Source of the DNA: JAIBDK01 sp965261915
GTDB lineage: Bacteria > Pseudomonadota > Gammaproteobacteria > Arenicellales > Poriferihabitantaceae
Reading direction: 5' to 3'
DNA: 64,000 nucleotides
Assembly: GCA_965261915.1 (NCBI GenBank)
Contig: CBDHDW010000013.1
Span: forward strand, 1,860,001 to 1,924,000
A program made the translations under genes and the position numbers. Below the pieces are notes generated by a model. That model worked only from the letters and a program-made list of their open reading frames with translations, was not told the DNA's origin and searched no databases. Shown piece by piece: positions 51,644-61,758 of this stretch (position 1 is its first letter; every line of letters begins with the position of its first letter).

Positions 51644-52165
51644 TTGAAAAATAAGATTACATTTATTGCTATCGCAATTTTCAGCTTGCTGATGGGTGGA
51701 TTTTTTAGTTTAAAACAGTTTGACACCAACACCGAAACGCCGGACCTTTCCAGCCTCGTCGCCTTAAACCTTCCAGATATTGATAAAGTTGTTCGTACCG
51801 GCGACGAATGGCTTGGCAATGTCGTAATCGTAAATCACTGGGCCACCTGGTGCGGTCCCTGCCGAGAAGAAATACCGATGTTAATCGAGTTTCAGAATTT
51901 GATGGCAGGCCAGGGTGTTCAGGTGATTGGTGTGGCGCATGATTTACTCGACCCGGTGAAAATTTTTGGCGATGAAATCGGTATGACATACCCGTCTCTG
52001 GTTGCGATTGTTGGTGGCAGCGAACTGCTGTCAGCGCATGGTAATAAACGCTCAGGAGCCCTGCCGTTTACCGCAGTATTTGATCGCAATGGAAATCTGG
52101 CGAGCACCAAATTAGGCTTGCTTTCCCTACCCGAACTGCAAGAAATGGTTCATCCGCTACTCTAG
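51644..52165 (+). CDS. TlpA/ResA-like periplasmic thioredoxin
   Basis: 173 residues from a TTG start. An N-terminal membrane anchor (ITFIAIAIFSLLMGGFFSL) leads to a thioredoxin fold with HWATWCGPCREEIPML (CGPC active site) and the cis-proline segment SGALPFTAVFDRNG. A membrane-tethered periplasmic reductase for cytochrome c maturation or similar. It lies 86 bases after dsbD, its probable electron donor. Confidence 0.88.
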   Translation: MKNKITFIAIAIFSLLMGGFFSLKQFDTNTETPDLSSLVALNLPDIDKVVRTGDEWLGNVVIVNHWATWCGPCREEIPMLIEFQNLMAGQGVQVIGVAHDLLDPVKIFGDEIGMTYPSLVAIVGGSELLSAHGNKRSGALPFTAVFDRNGNLASTKLGLLSLPELQEMVHPLL

Positions 52166-52213
52166 GAAGACAGTCACAACGTCACTATTTTTAGGCTTCT
52201 GCTACGCTGAAAT

Positions 52214-52657
52214 TTAGCTTACGTTATCAACCCATCGTTGGTTATTTTCATCGGTAGTGACCAGCGTCTCTTTTTTCCAGAAAGTTGCTTTGGACTTTAA
52301 ATACTCCATTAGTGCTCGACAACCGTCAAATGCAGGTGCCCGATGCGCAGCCCAGCCCGCCACAAGTACAATGGGGTCATTGGGCAGTATTTCTCCAATT
52401 CGGTGCAGCACAAGAAAGTCCAGCAATCCCAGTTCCAGTTTTATCCTGCGAGCTTCTTCTTCGAGCAGTTTCTCGGTCATACCTTCATAGTGCTCAAGAT
52501 ACAATGAGTTAACGCTCTCGCCCTGATTAAAGTCTCTCATAGTGCCGACAAATGTTGCGCATGCCCCATAGCTGCCAGAAGCCAGATGATCCCCTGCTTC
52601 ATAGTTCGCCAGCTCCCTCCATGGATCAAATGCGGTACTGCGAATTTCGACCCGCAT
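52214..52657 (-). CDS. moaE: Molybdopterin synthase catalytic subunit
   Basis: 147 residues. LEHYEGMTEKLLEEEA, VLHRIGEI, and AHRAPAFDGCRALMEYLKSKATFWKKE, with the catalytic lysines (KSK...WKKE). Inserts sulfur into precursor Z using MoaD thiocarboxylate. Its ATG directly follows the moaD stop (TAGATG). Confidence 0.95.
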   Translation of the reverse strand: MRVEIRSTAFDPWRELANYEAGDHLASGSYGACATFVGTMRDFNQGESVNSLYLEHYEGMTEKLLEEEARRIKLELGLLDFLVLHRIGEILPNDPIVLVAGWAAHRAPAFDGCRALMEYLKSKATFWKKETLVTTDENNQRWVDNVS

Positions 52658-52906
52658 CTAGCCTCCATTAACCGGAGGGAAAAAAGCAACTTCGTCACCA
52701 TCCTTAACCGAATCCGCCGCCGCCGCATAAGACTGGTTGAGTGCACACAGCAGATTGTCTGGTGGCTGGTGAAAGTTTGTCGCCTTATTCCACACCTCCA
52801 GAACGCTCATGGCATCCTCCGCGTTAACATCGACTTGACGTCTGCCCAGCTGCTCTCCCAGGCTGGCGAAAAATCGTACAGAAATTGTCATCAAATCGGT
52901 GCTCAA
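52658..52906 (-). CDS. moaD: Molybdopterin synthase sulfur carrier subunit
   Basis: 82 residues (or 77 from the internal MTISVRFFASLGEQLG start). A ubiquitin-like fold ending in EVAFFPPVNGG; the terminal Gly-Gly is the adenylation and thiocarboxylation site. Coupled to moaE. moaA and moaC are not in the window. Confidence 0.93.
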   Translation of the reverse strand: MSTDLMTISVRFFASLGEQLGRRQVDVNAEDAMSVLEVWNKATNFHQPPDNLLCALNQSYAAAADSVKDGDEVAFFPPVNGG

Positions 52907-53006
52907 AAATACAAATGGGATTGCGATACTATATCATTTGTATTCTAATACTGTGGCACTGCTTTTTTAATTTAGTTTAGCATCGGCACAAAGCCTTAAT
53001 ATTTAC

Positions 53007-53534
53007 ATGAGCGAACAGTCCACGCGAGCATTTATACCGACCCGGATTGCAGTACTAACGATATCTGACACGCGCACAGATCAGGATGACAAATCTGGAG
53101 ATGCCATCGTCAAACGTACCATCGATGCGGGTCACCGACTCCACGAGAAAACAATTGTTGCCGATGATATCTACCAGATTCGAGCACCGGTTTCCCGATG
53201 GATCGCGGACCCATCAGTGCAGGTGGTAATCACCACTGGAGGGACAGGCGTTAGCGGCCGTGATGGCTCGCCTGAAGCCGTCACGCCACTATTAGACAAA
53301 CAGCTTGATGGTTTTGGGGAGATGTTTCGCGTGCTGTCGTACGAAGATATCGGGACTTCCACACTACAGTCACGCACGCTGGCTGGTGTTGCCAACGGCA
53401 CTTATATTTTTGTCTTACCGGGTTCTCCCGGTGCCGTGAAACTCGCCTGGGAAAAACTGATTTCTCGGCAACTCGACTACCGAACCCGACCATGCAACCT
53501 TGTTGAAATGATGCCGCGCCTATTGGAAAAATAA
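53007..53534 (+). CDS. moaB: Molybdenum cofactor biosynthesis protein B
   Basis: 175 residues. RIAVLTISDTRTDQDDKSGD, VVITTGGTGVSGRDGSPEAV and FVLPGSPGAVKLAWEKLI match MoaB, the molybdopterin adenylyltransferase-like protein. It is divergent from moaD-moaE, 100 bases apart, a small moco cluster. Its stop is 4 bases from the nfeD end. Confidence 0.93.
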   Translation: MSEQSTRAFIPTRIAVLTISDTRTDQDDKSGDAIVKRTIDAGHRLHEKTIVADDIYQIRAPVSRWIADPSVQVVITTGGTGVSGRDGSPEAVTPLLDKQLDGFGEMFRVLSYEDIGTSTLQSRTLAGVANGTYIFVLPGSPGAVKLAWEKLISRQLDYRTRPCNLVEMMPRLLEK

Positions 53535-53538
53535 TCGC

Positions 53539-53982
53539 TTAGGGATTCACTTGTTCTATTTGGAAAACCGCCCCTTCTACCGCAACTACCCTGACTTCAG
53601 TCCCTTGCGGCAATACCGGACCTGTTACCGTCCATAAACTATCATCAACTCTGATTTTACCTTTGCCATTTTCGCTGCTCTCTACCAGAGTGAAGACCCT
53701 TCCAATATATTGTTGAGCACGCCTGTTCAAATTCGGTACTTCTGAACTGGTTTGCCGTTTCACCAGATATTTCCGGGAAAGCAATATGCTGCAGACCGCG
53801 AGAACTGAAAAAACCAGGCATTGTGCTTGCCATGCCAGATCAGGCGCAAAAAAGCTCACCGCTGCTGTCACCAGTGCTGATACTCCAAGCCATAAAAAAT
53901 AAGTTAGTGGTGCCAGTAGTTCAAAGCCAAACAAAACAAAGGCAAATATCAACCAGCCCCAAAAAGTAAACGTGTCTGCCAT
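53539..53982 (-). CDS. NfeD family membrane protein
   Basis: 147 residues. Two or three hydrophobic helices (FWGWLIFAFVLFGFELLAP; TYFLWLGVSALVTAAVSFF), then an OB-fold domain (GKGKIRVDDSLWTVTGPVLP). NfeD proteins partner with SPFH/stomatin proteins; the SPFH gene lies 3 bases upstream. Together they are thought to organise membrane microdomains and quality control (E. coli QmcA-YbbK type). Confidence 0.9.
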   Translation of the reverse strand: MADTFTFWGWLIFAFVLFGFELLAPLTYFLWLGVSALVTAAVSFFAPDLAWQAQCLVFSVLAVCSILLSRKYLVKRQTSSEVPNLNRRAQQYIGRVFTLVESSENGKGKIRVDDSLWTVTGPVLPQGTEVRVVAVEGAVFQIEQVNP

Positions 53983-53985
53983 GCG

Positions 53986-54990
53986 CTATTTTCGTCTATT
54001 TTCTGAAGAACCTGAATTTGATTCTGTATCCGAACCATTTTCCGAAAAAGTTTGTTTAACCAATTCCGAAATTCCACCTATCGAGCCGATTAAACTCGTC
54101 GCCTCCATTGGTAAAAACAGTACTTTCTGATTTTCTGCCGCACCGATGGTAGATAAGGCTTCGATATATTTCGTTGCGACAAAATAGTTAACCGCCTGCA
54201 TATCGCCCGCTGCGATTGCATCCGATACCATTCGGGTGGCTTCCGCTTCGGCTTGCGCGAGACGTTCTCTTGCTTCGGCTTGTCTAAACGCAGCTTGTTT
54301 TTCACCTTCTGCATCGAGGATCAACGCTTCTTTCTGACCTTCCGCTCTTAGAATTTCCGACTGACGCAGCCCTTCGGCTTCCAGGATAGCCGCTCTCTTT
54401 TCCCGCTCAGCTTTCATCTGACGTGCCATCGCGTCCACCAAATCCGCTGGCGGAGTTATATCCTTGATTTCAATCCGCGTAACCTTAATCCCCCAGGGCG
54501 TTGTTGCCGCATCAACTACCGTTAGCAGAGCCACATTGATTTCATCGCGCTTTGACAGGGACTCATCCAGGTCCATAGCGCCCAATACCGTTCTGATATT
54601 GGTTATTGTGAGGTTCAGGGTAGCAAGCTCCAGCTGACTAACCTCGTAACTCGCCTTCGCCGCATCCAGGACCTGAAAGAAAACGATGCCATCCACCCTT
54701 ACCACTGCATTATCACGGGTAATGACTTCCTGTGACGGAACATCCAGAACTCTTTCCATCATATTCACTCTCGCCCCAATTGAGTCAATAAACGGAATAA
54801 TGATATGAAACCCCGGACGTAAGGAACGGATAAATCGCCCCAACCTCTCTACAGTGTATTCATAACCCTGATTTACTATTACAACGCCTTTAAAAACAAT
54901 CAGCATCGCAACTATTATCAACACAATTGCAAAAGTCGATATTCCGTACATAGCTATTTCTCCTAGTATTTTTGAGAGTATTTCGTTCAT
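53986..54990 (-). CDS. SPFH/stomatin-like protein (QmcA type)
   Basis: 334 residues. One N-terminal transmembrane helix (STFAIVLIIVAMLIVFKGVV), then the SPFH domain (NQGYEYTVERLGRFIRSLRP; VPSQEVITRDNAVVRVDGI), and a long Ala/Glu-rich coiled coil (about 210-265). Forms large membrane oligomers. It is in an operon with nfeD. Confidence 0.92.
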   Translation of the reverse strand: MNEILSKILGEIAMYGISTFAIVLIIVAMLIVFKGVVIVNQGYEYTVERLGRFIRSLRPGFHIIIPFIDSIGARVNMMERVLDVPSQEVITRDNAVVRVDGIVFFQVLDAAKASYEVSQLELATLNLTITNIRTVLGAMDLDESLSKRDEINVALLTVVDAATTPWGIKVTRIEIKDITPPADLVDAMARQMKAEREKRAAILEAEGLRQSEILRAEGQKEALILDAEGEKQAAFRQAEARERLAQAEAEATRMVSDAIAAGDMQAVNYFVATKYIEALSTIGAAENQKVLFLPMEATSLIGSIGGISELVKQTFSENGSDTESNSGSSENRRK

Positions 54991-55175
54991 ATATACCCAT
55001 CAATATAAGGCTTTATAACCGAAAATCAAGTATTTAAACCTTGGGTTGACATCAAGCCACCAAAAAGGCTGTATAACATGAGTGCCCCCTGATTTCGGTA
55101 CTGACATCGACAGCTTAATTTCGCAACACCGCATATCAGTTGACCGGCGACGATAAAGATGTTTCTCTGTGTAAA

Positions 55176-55313
55176 ATGACTATAATTGCTCTTGCACTAC
55201 ATAACAGCAACTATTCCCATAACCCGAATGAGACCGCTTTTAATCCCGAAGACAAAGGCGCTATCGTGCAAAACGCATTTAACGATTTTTGCCGCAAAAT
55301 CCTTGCAAAATAA
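55176..55313 (+). CDS. 45-residue ORF before restriction gene
   Basis: ATG 55176 to TAA 55311, encoding TIIALALHNSNYSHNPNETA and FNPEDKGAIVQNAFNDFCRK. It is polar and acidic with no recognised domain. It ends 10 bases before the restriction gene. It may be the leftover 3' end of an upstream gene. Bases 54991-55175 show only a possible TTGACA promoter word near 55045 and no gene. Confidence 0.3.
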   Translation: MTIIALALHNSNYSHNPNETAFNPEDKGAIVQNAFNDFCRKILAK

Positions 55314-55323
55314 AGGTTAGAAA

Positions 55324-57948
55324 ATGGCACTCCACCCCAAATTTCCCCAATCACCGCACGCTATCCTCGCGCCGGAGCTGCGCTGGTTTCCAGCGGACGA
55401 GACCTTGCGCGAGACCAGCATGGATAAGCTTATGCCGCCGCTGGTGGCACAGATTCGTAAGCAGGTAAAGGCGTTTCGCGACAATGGTTACAGCGGCGCA
55501 AGCGGCACCAGCAAAAGTCTGCTCAACTGGTGGTTCAGGGAACCGCATAGGCTACCGCAAGCAGACGGCACGATGGCGGAATTCCAATATTTCTTCGCCC
55601 AGCGCGAGGCACTGGAAACGATTATCTATCTGTATGACGTGAAGCGGATGAAGAACAGCTTTGACCTGATGCGCTTCGATAGTTCAGGTGCCGTATCCGC
55701 TAATATGTTTGACGAAAGCTGGCGGCGGTTTGTTATCAAGATGGCAACCGGCAGCGGCAAAACCAAAGTAATGAGCCTGGTGCTGGCTTGGAGTTTCTTT
55801 CACAAACTCTACGAACCGAACTCGGAGTTGGCGCGTAATTTTCTGGTAATCACCCCCAACATTATTGTGCTGGATCGCATTTACCATGACTTTCAGAGCT
55901 TGCGTATTTTCTTTACCGACCCGGTATTGCCCGACAACGGCTTTGACGGACGCAACTGGCGTGAGGACTTCCAGCTCACCCTGCACAAACAGGACGAGGT
56001 GCGCGTTACCCGCCCCATCGGCAATATATTCCTGACCAATATCCACCGCGTCTATTCAGGCAATGACATCCCGCCCTCGCCCAATGACGACAACACGATG
56101 GATTATTTTCTGGGCAAGCGTCCGAGCGGCGCGACTACCAATTCGAAAGTGGATTTGGGTATGATTGTGCGCGACATTGACGAGTTGATGATACTCAACG
56201 ACGAGGCGCACCATATCCATGATAAAAAGCTGGCATGGTTCAAATCCATAGAAGATATTCACAATCGGCTGTTGCAGAAAGGCGGGGCACTGGCATTACA
56301 GGTGGATGTAACCGCCACGCCGAAGCACAACAACGGCGCGATTTTCGTGCAAACCGTGTCCGACTACCCGCTGGTCGAGGCAATTTCCCAGAACGTGGTC
56401 AAACATCCGGTTTTGCCGGATGCGTCCAGCCGTGCAAAACTAGCGGAACACACCAGCGCAAAGTTTACCGAAAAATACAGCGATTACATTGATCTTGCTG
56501 TCATTGAATGGCGTAAGGCGTATGCCGAACATCAGAAGATGGGCAAAAAAGCGATTCTATTCGTGATGACCGACGACACCCGCAACTGTGATGACGTGGC
56601 CGAATATCTGGAAGGCCGCTACCCCGACCTTAAAGATGCGGTGCTGGTTATTCACACCAAAAATAATGGCGATATTTCCGAAGCGACCTCGGGCAGGAAA
56701 AAAGAGGAGCTGGAAAAGCTACGCCAACAAGCCAACACGATTGATGAAGCGGACAGCCCCTACAAAGCCATTGTCTCCGTGTTGATGCTCAAGGAAGGCT
56801 GGGACGTTCGCAACGTCACCACTATTGTTGGTTTGCGCGCCTATACGTCCAAAAGCAATATCCTGCCGGAACAAACCCTCGGGCGCGGCCTGCGCAAGAT
56901 GTACCCCGGTGGCTTGGAGGAATACGTCAGTGTCGTCGGCACCGATGCGTTTATGGATTTTGTCGAGTCGATTCAAGCAGAAGGCGTGGAGCTTGAACGC
57001 GCCGCGATGGGGGAAGGTGCCGACTCAAAGCTGCCGCTTGTGGTGGAAATTGACAACGAAAACGACCAGAAGGATATGGATGCGCTGGACATTGAGATAC
57101 CCGTACTTACGCCGCGTATCTATCGTGAATACAAAAACCTGACCAAACTGGACACCAGCGCAATGACGCACAACCCGGTGCCTTACCAACCATTCAGCGC
57201 GCAAGAGCGGCGGGAGATTGTCTTCCGCGACATCACCACCAGCGAGATAACCCACACCACAATCCTTGATAGTGCCGGCGTGGCCGACTATCGTAGCGTA
57301 ATCGGATATTTCGCCCAGACTGTTATGCAGGAATTGCGACTGGTCAGCGGCTATGACGTACTCTACGGCAAAATCAAGACCTTTGTGCAGACCGAGCTAT
57401 TTGCCCAGGCTGTAGAACTCGAACACCCGAATACGCTACGCAACTTATCGGAACTGCCCGCCACCAAAACGCTAATCGAGACTTTCAAAAAGGCTATCAA
57501 TGCCTTAACCGTGCAGGATACGGGGGGTGCCGAAATACGCGCGACCATCAAATTACGCCAGACGCGCCCTTTTGTGGTGAAAAATCAGGCTTCTATAATC
57601 CCAAAAAAGAGTGTTTTCAACCGCATCATCGGCGACAGCCGGCTGGAACTTGAGTTTGCGAATTTTCTGGATAATTGCCCGGATGTGGTGTCTTATGCAA
57701 AAAATTACCTCGCCGTTCATTTCAAGCTGGATTATGTCAACGCCGATGGGAACATTTCCAATTATTACCCCGATTTTATCGTCAAATTGCAGAACAAAAG
57801 CATTATCATTGTCGAAACCAAAGGGCAGGCGGACCTGGACGTATCACCAAAGATGGCGCGCCTACGGCAATGGTGCGAAGACATCAATCGGATACAATCA
57901 AGTATCAGCTATGGTTTTGTCTATGTGGATGAGGAAGAATTTAAGTAA
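55324..57948 (+). CDS. Type III-like restriction helicase-nuclease, C-terminus cut by IS66
   Basis: 874 residues. SF2 helicase: Walker A MATGSGKTKV (about 140), DEAH box LNDEAHHIHD (Asp293), and motif VI LPEQTLGRGLRKMYP. The C-terminal PD-(D/E)XK nuclease has YYPDFIV (Asp817) and VETKG (Glu831, Lys833). This is the architecture of Res subunits of type III restriction enzymes and related defence helicases. No mod methylase is present. The final codon and stop (AAG TAA) lie in the IS66 terminal repeat beginning at 57945, so the original tail is lost. More GC-rich than the core genes, suggesting transfer. Confidence 0.85.
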   Translation: MALHPKFPQSPHAILAPELRWFPADETLRETSMDKLMPPLVAQIRKQVKAFRDNGYSGASGTSKSLLNWWFREPHRLPQADGTMAEFQYFFAQREALETIIYLYDVKRMKNSFDLMRFDSSGAVSANMFDESWRRFVIKMATGSGKTKVMSLVLAWSFFHKLYEPNSELARNFLVITPNIIVLDRIYHDFQSLRIFFTDPVLPDNGFDGRNWREDFQLTLHKQDEVRVTRPIGNIFLTNIHRVYSGNDIPPSPNDDNTMDYFLGKRPSGATTNSKVDLGMIVRDIDELMILNDEAHHIHDKKLAWFKSIEDIHNRLLQKGGALALQVDVTATPKHNNGAIFVQTVSDYPLVEAISQNVVKHPVLPDASSRAKLAEHTSAKFTEKYSDYIDLAVIEWRKAYAEHQKMGKKAILFVMTDDTRNCDDVAEYLEGRYPDLKDAVLVIHTKNNGDISEATSGRKKEELEKLRQQANTIDEADSPYKAIVSVLMLKEGWDVRNVTTIVGLRAYTSKSNILPEQTLGRGLRKMYPGGLEEYVSVVGTDAFMDFVESIQAEGVELERAAMGEGADSKLPLVVEIDNENDQKDMDALDIEIPVLTPRIYREYKNLTKLDTSAMTHNPVPYQPFSAQERREIVFRDITTSEITHTTILDSAGVADYRSVIGYFAQTVMQELRLVSGYDVLYGKIKTFVQTELFAQAVELEHPNTLRNLSELPATKTLIETFKKAINALTVQDTGGAEIRATIKLRQTRPFVVKNQASIIPKKSVFNRIIGDSRLELEFANFLDNCPDVVSYAKNYLAVHFKLDYVNADGNISNYYPDFIVKLQNKSIIIVETKGQADLDVSPKMARLRQWCEDINRIQSSISYGFVYVDEEEFK

Positions 57949-59482
57949 CTGCCCAGGTACCCTAAGGAATAATTCTCTTGGAATAATTCTCTTGCCTGAG
58001 GAATCCCGATGTGATTCATTAAGATTATGATTTTTTCAAACGCACCCAAAGGTTATGTTTCCGTTGAGGCTTATGAAGAGCTGAAGCAGAAGAATGCACA
58101 AACGATAGCCCTGCTTGTGGCTCGCATTGAAGACCTTGAGCGTCGCCTCAGCTTGAACAGCAGCAACAGTAGCAAGCCGCCTTCAAGCGACGGCCTAAAG
58201 AAGCCCAAGGCTGAACCCAGAACCAAAAGTCTGCGGAGAAAATCCGGTAAAAAGTCAGGCGGGCAGAAAGGCCACAAGGGAAGCACCCTGTGCCAAACGG
58301 CAGATCCCGATCATGTTGAAGATCACTTTCCTTCTGTCTGCGGGCAATGTGGCACACCGCTGTCGCCATCAATGGCAGAGGATTACGCCGCACGACAGGT
58401 GTTTGACCTGCCCGAGCCACAACCCCTGGTGACAACGGAACACAGGGCACATGTCTGCCTTTGCGGCCACTGTGGGGAAACAACCAGGGCGGCGTTTCCT
58501 CTGGAAGTAAAGGCACCCGTGCAGTACGGGCCACGCATCGCCGGAGTGGCAACATATCTCCAATGCGCCCATTTCCTGCCGGAAGACAGACTGGCGCAAA
58601 TAATGGCCGATTTGTTCAATGCCCCTTTGGTTCCTGCCACTGTGGCCGCCATGAACCGCAAAGCATCAGAGCGGCTCAAGGGGGTTGCTTCTCACCTGCA
58701 GGATGTGATCGCCCAACAGGTCCACGTCAAACATCTTGACGAGACGGGTTTCCGGATTACGGGGTGCCTGCAATGGCTTCACGTTGCCTGTACACCGCTT
58801 CTGGCTTTCTACCGGGTCAGCAGCAAACGCGGTAATCTGTTATCCAATCTCACGGGCTGTATCGTGCATGATCATTGGCAGCCCTACTTCACGCTGGATG
58901 GTGTTACCCATGCGTTGTGCAATGCACACCATTTACGGGAACTGCAAGCGTTGGTCGAAATCGAACAGGAAGATTGGGCTGGTCAGATGCAAAGGCTACT
59001 GCGGCGTGCGCACCATGTCACACAGGCCGCGCGGGATAAGGGCGTGGCGGTTTCAACGCCGCTTGTTGCGCTTATCAATCGGCGATACGACAGGATCATC
59101 ACCGCAGCATTGGATTTCCATGAGGAATTGCCTCCACTCGTGCCGCCAAAACCCGGAAGACGGGGGCGCAAGAAGCGACGGACAGGACATAATCTGGCTT
59201 TACGATTGCGCGATCACAAGGAAGGCACCCTGCGCTTTCTGACAGATCCCGACGTACCCTTCACAAACAACGAAGCTGAACGCGACCTGCGGATGATGAA
59301 ACTACGTCAGAAAATATCGGGAGGGTTCAGGTCTGAACAAGGGGCAGAGGATTTTGCCACCCTGCGCAGCGTCATCACAACGGCCAGAAAACAAGGATGG
59401 AACATCATCGAAACACTGATGATGCCTGCCGATCAGATTATCGCAACACTGAAATACGCTTAAAAACAACCTGGGCAGTTAC
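57945..59482 (+). mobile_element. IS66-family element
   Basis: Inverted ends GTAACTGCCCAGGT (57945-57958) and ACCTGGGCAGTTAC (59469-59482) enclose a single transposase gene; the size is 1538 bp. The flanks GAATTTAA and CCCAAATC do not match, so no 8-bp target duplication remains. The right end directly abuts the IS1380 element. Confidence 0.85.
58027..59463 (+). CDS. IS66 transposase (TnpC)
   Basis: 478 residues, apparently complete. N-terminal leucine-zipper-like coiled coil, then LSLNSSNSSKPPSSDG (TnpC N-domain), the zinc-finger VCGQCGTPLS, and the DDE core: VKHLDETGFRI, HDHWQPYFTL, FTNNEAERDLRMMKLRQKIS. No tnpA or tnpB is present, as in the subgroup that carries tnpC only. The element is small enough for that type. 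Confidence 0.92.
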   Translation: MIFSNAPKGYVSVEAYEELKQKNAQTIALLVARIEDLERRLSLNSSNSSKPPSSDGLKKPKAEPRTKSLRRKSGKKSGGQKGHKGSTLCQTADPDHVEDHFPSVCGQCGTPLSPSMAEDYAARQVFDLPEPQPLVTTEHRAHVCLCGHCGETTRAAFPLEVKAPVQYGPRIAGVATYLQCAHFLPEDRLAQIMADLFNAPLVPATVAAMNRKASERLKGVASHLQDVIAQQVHVKHLDETGFRITGCLQWLHVACTPLLAFYRVSSKRGNLLSNLTGCIVHDHWQPYFTLDGVTHALCNAHHLRELQALVEIEQEDWAGQMQRLLRRAHHVTQAARDKGVAVSTPLVALINRRYDRIITAALDFHEELPPLVPPKPGRRGRKKRRTGHNLALRLRDHKEGTLRFLTDPDVPFTNNEAERDLRMMKLRQKISGGFRSEQGAEDFATLRSVITTARKQGWNIIETLMMPADQIIATLKYA

Positions 59483-59688
59483 CCCAAATCCCCAGATAGA
59501 GTAGCATCAGCGCTTCAAGGCTCGGTGAATCCCTCTTTCAAGCCTTGTGGCTGGCCATTACAGCAAATTATGGTAGCTAGTGCCGAGAGGTTTACTCAAA
59601 AACCGCTGTTCGGTGCATTATCAGTGCTAAATCGGCTATTTTTGACGCACCTGTCCTGCAGAAGCCGTTATTCTTGTTCTATGTCGGG

Positions 59689-60600
59689 TTAAATGGGCGG
59701 CGCTTCAAACTCCTTCAGTGCCAGCAGCACTCGTTCCAGTAGTAGTCGGTGGTTTTCCCGCATTTTTACCAAGAGTTGACGTCCCGTCCTGACCACTTTT
59801 GCCGCGATGGCGTACAGACGCCAGCGCAGAGTTATCGCACGGTGCCGGGACAACTCCACCGGCAGCAGAGGACGCATGAGGGCACATAGATTGTAGGAGA
59901 GTGCGGAGATTAAAAAGTACAGCACATTGGCAGCAAAATCTGAACACGGCAGGGTGTCACCGCCAAAATCCCGCTTCAGTTCCTTAATCCGGTTCTCGCT
60001 ATCCTCGGCACGTTGATTGTACCAGTGAACAATCTCGCTATCGCTAAGGCTATCCCGATTAGTGGCAATCGCACGATAAATATAAGCACCTGAGTTTATT
60101 TCCTCTGAACTGTTTTCTGAGTTATCTTCTGAATTATCTTCTGAATTATCTGATGAATCTAAATCCAGACTCGCCTGGCCGGTAACGGCTGTTCTCTGAA
60201 TGATAAGGGTGAAGGGTTTTTCATACTCACCGATGCAGAAACTGGTGCGGTAGGTATCCTGACCATTGACCGCTTTGCCTTTTTTATCCAGCAAAGGCTG
60301 CCAGTCCGAAGCGCTTGCCGCTGCTATCTGCGCGCGCAGTGCGGCGCTGGTCTTGGCGCGAATGGCATACTCGATACCCTGCTTATCACAATACTCAATG
60401 ACTTTTGTTTGGTAGCCGGCGGCATCAATACGCAACGCCTTCACGGTACAGTCTTCCGGGAGCGACTGCTGGCATTGCTGGATAAACGGCTTATTATCTT
60501 TCGCTGGCGGCACATTGCCGTGACGGAAATCCACGGCCACGATCTGCCCGGTTTCCGCAATATGCCCGACCATCGGCATAAAGCCCTTGTTCTTGTTGTA
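59689..60600 (-). pseudogene. IS1380 transposase, C-terminal part
   Basis: About 304 residues: YYNKNKGFMPMVGHIAETGQ, VDFRHGNVPPAKDN, AIRAKTSAALRAQI and HWYNQRAEDSENRIKELKRD, the DDE_Tnp_1 pattern of IS1380 with its final glutamate. An acidic Asn/Ser/Glu-repeat insert (DNSEDNSEDNSENSSEE) is encoded by a short DNA repeat. Its N-terminal half is at 61759-62214, separated by IS630. Without excision no full transposase can be made. Confidence 0.85.
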
Positions 60601-60602
60601 AT

Positions 60603-61758
60603 ACCAACGGCCCAAGTATTTGACACTTTGTGCTTTCCACGGGGAATTTGAAGTGATTCAGTAGTCATCATCATAGGAGGTATTGATGACAGTAGAGATT
60701 ATGCGAACGGACAAGTCGGCCTGCGATCTTCGGCGCGCCGCTGCGGCGTGCAGGGACGCGAAAGCGGCCCGACGGATGCTGGCGATTGCGTTGATTTTGG
60801 ACGGCACTGACCGCAAGACGGCGGCCGCGAACTGCGGGATGGATCGCCAGACGTTGCGTGACTGGGTACACCGTTACAATGACGCGGGGATTGAGGGTCT
60901 CTCGAACTGGCGTTCGCCAGGACGGCAGCTCCTGCTCAGCGTGGCACAGAAGGCGGAGTTGGCATCCTTGTGCGTGAGGGGCCGGATCCCGAAACGGACG
61001 GCGTGGTGCGCTGGCGGCGCATTGACCTCAAGCGCAAGATTGAGGAGCACTTTGGCGTTGTCATGCATGAGCGGACCGTTAGCAAACAACGGGTAAAACT
61101 TGGTTTTCGACGCTTGTCTGTGCGCCCGCAGCATCCGAAATCCGACCCGGATGCGCAGGATGTGTTTAAAAAAACTTCGCTGCAGAGGTAGCGGCCGTTC
61201 TGGCCAAAACGGCCTGCGGCAAACCATTGGAGATTTGGTTTCAGGACGAAGCTCGTGTGGGTCAGCAAGGGACGCTGACACGTATATGGGCCGAACGGGG
61301 AACCTGGCCGCGTGCGCCGCGTGATACACGTTATACGTCGGGCTATATCTTCGGCGCGGTTTGTCCCGAACGCGCCGAGGCTGCTGCGCTGATCATGCCG
61401 CATGCGGACACGTCCGCTATGAATGCACATCTGTGCGAGATCGCCAGGACGGTCGCGGCAGGTGCCCATGCCTTGCTCATCCTCGACGGTGCAGGCTGGC
61501 ACGGATCAGCAAAACTGCAAGTACCCGACAACATCACCCTGCTCAAACTCCCGCCCTATTCGCCGGAACTCAACCCGATGGAAAACGTTTGGGCCTACCT
61601 GCGTGCCAACAAGCTGGCAATCTCTGTGTTTGAAACTTACGATGAGATCGTCGACAAATGCTGCGATGCCTAGAATTTCTTCGCAGAGGACAAACAGGCA
61701 ATCACATCAATTACATCACGTAATTGGGCCAAAACGGTCAATCAATAGAGCCGTTGGT
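60603..61758 (+). mobile_element. IS630-family element inside IS1380
   Basis: Inverted ends ACCAACGGC (60603-60611) and GCCGTTGGT (61750-61758), flanked on both sides by AT, agreeing with the TA-type target duplication of IS630. Higher GC than its surroundings. The transposase gene within is broken. Confidence 0.75.
60683..61748 (+). pseudogene. IS630 transposase, multiply broken
   Basis: Three lesions. The first frame (ATG 60683) has the HTH (KTAAANCGMDRQTLRDWVHR, YNDAGIEGL) and shifts near 60965. The second frame carries REGPDPETDGVVRWRRIDLK and shifts in a seven-A run at 61168-61174. The third frame contains the DDE core: IWFQDEARVGQQGTLTR, HALLILDGAGWHGS and LPPYSPELNPMENVWAYLR. A TAG at 61671 replaces a probable Trp; the frame continues NFFAEDKQAITSI to TAG 61746. 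Not functional. Confidence 0.85.

Noticed and set aside
55045..55078. TTGACA ... TATAAC promoter upstream of the restriction gene
   Set aside because: The spacing is about 20 bases, too long for a convincing sigma-70 promoter.
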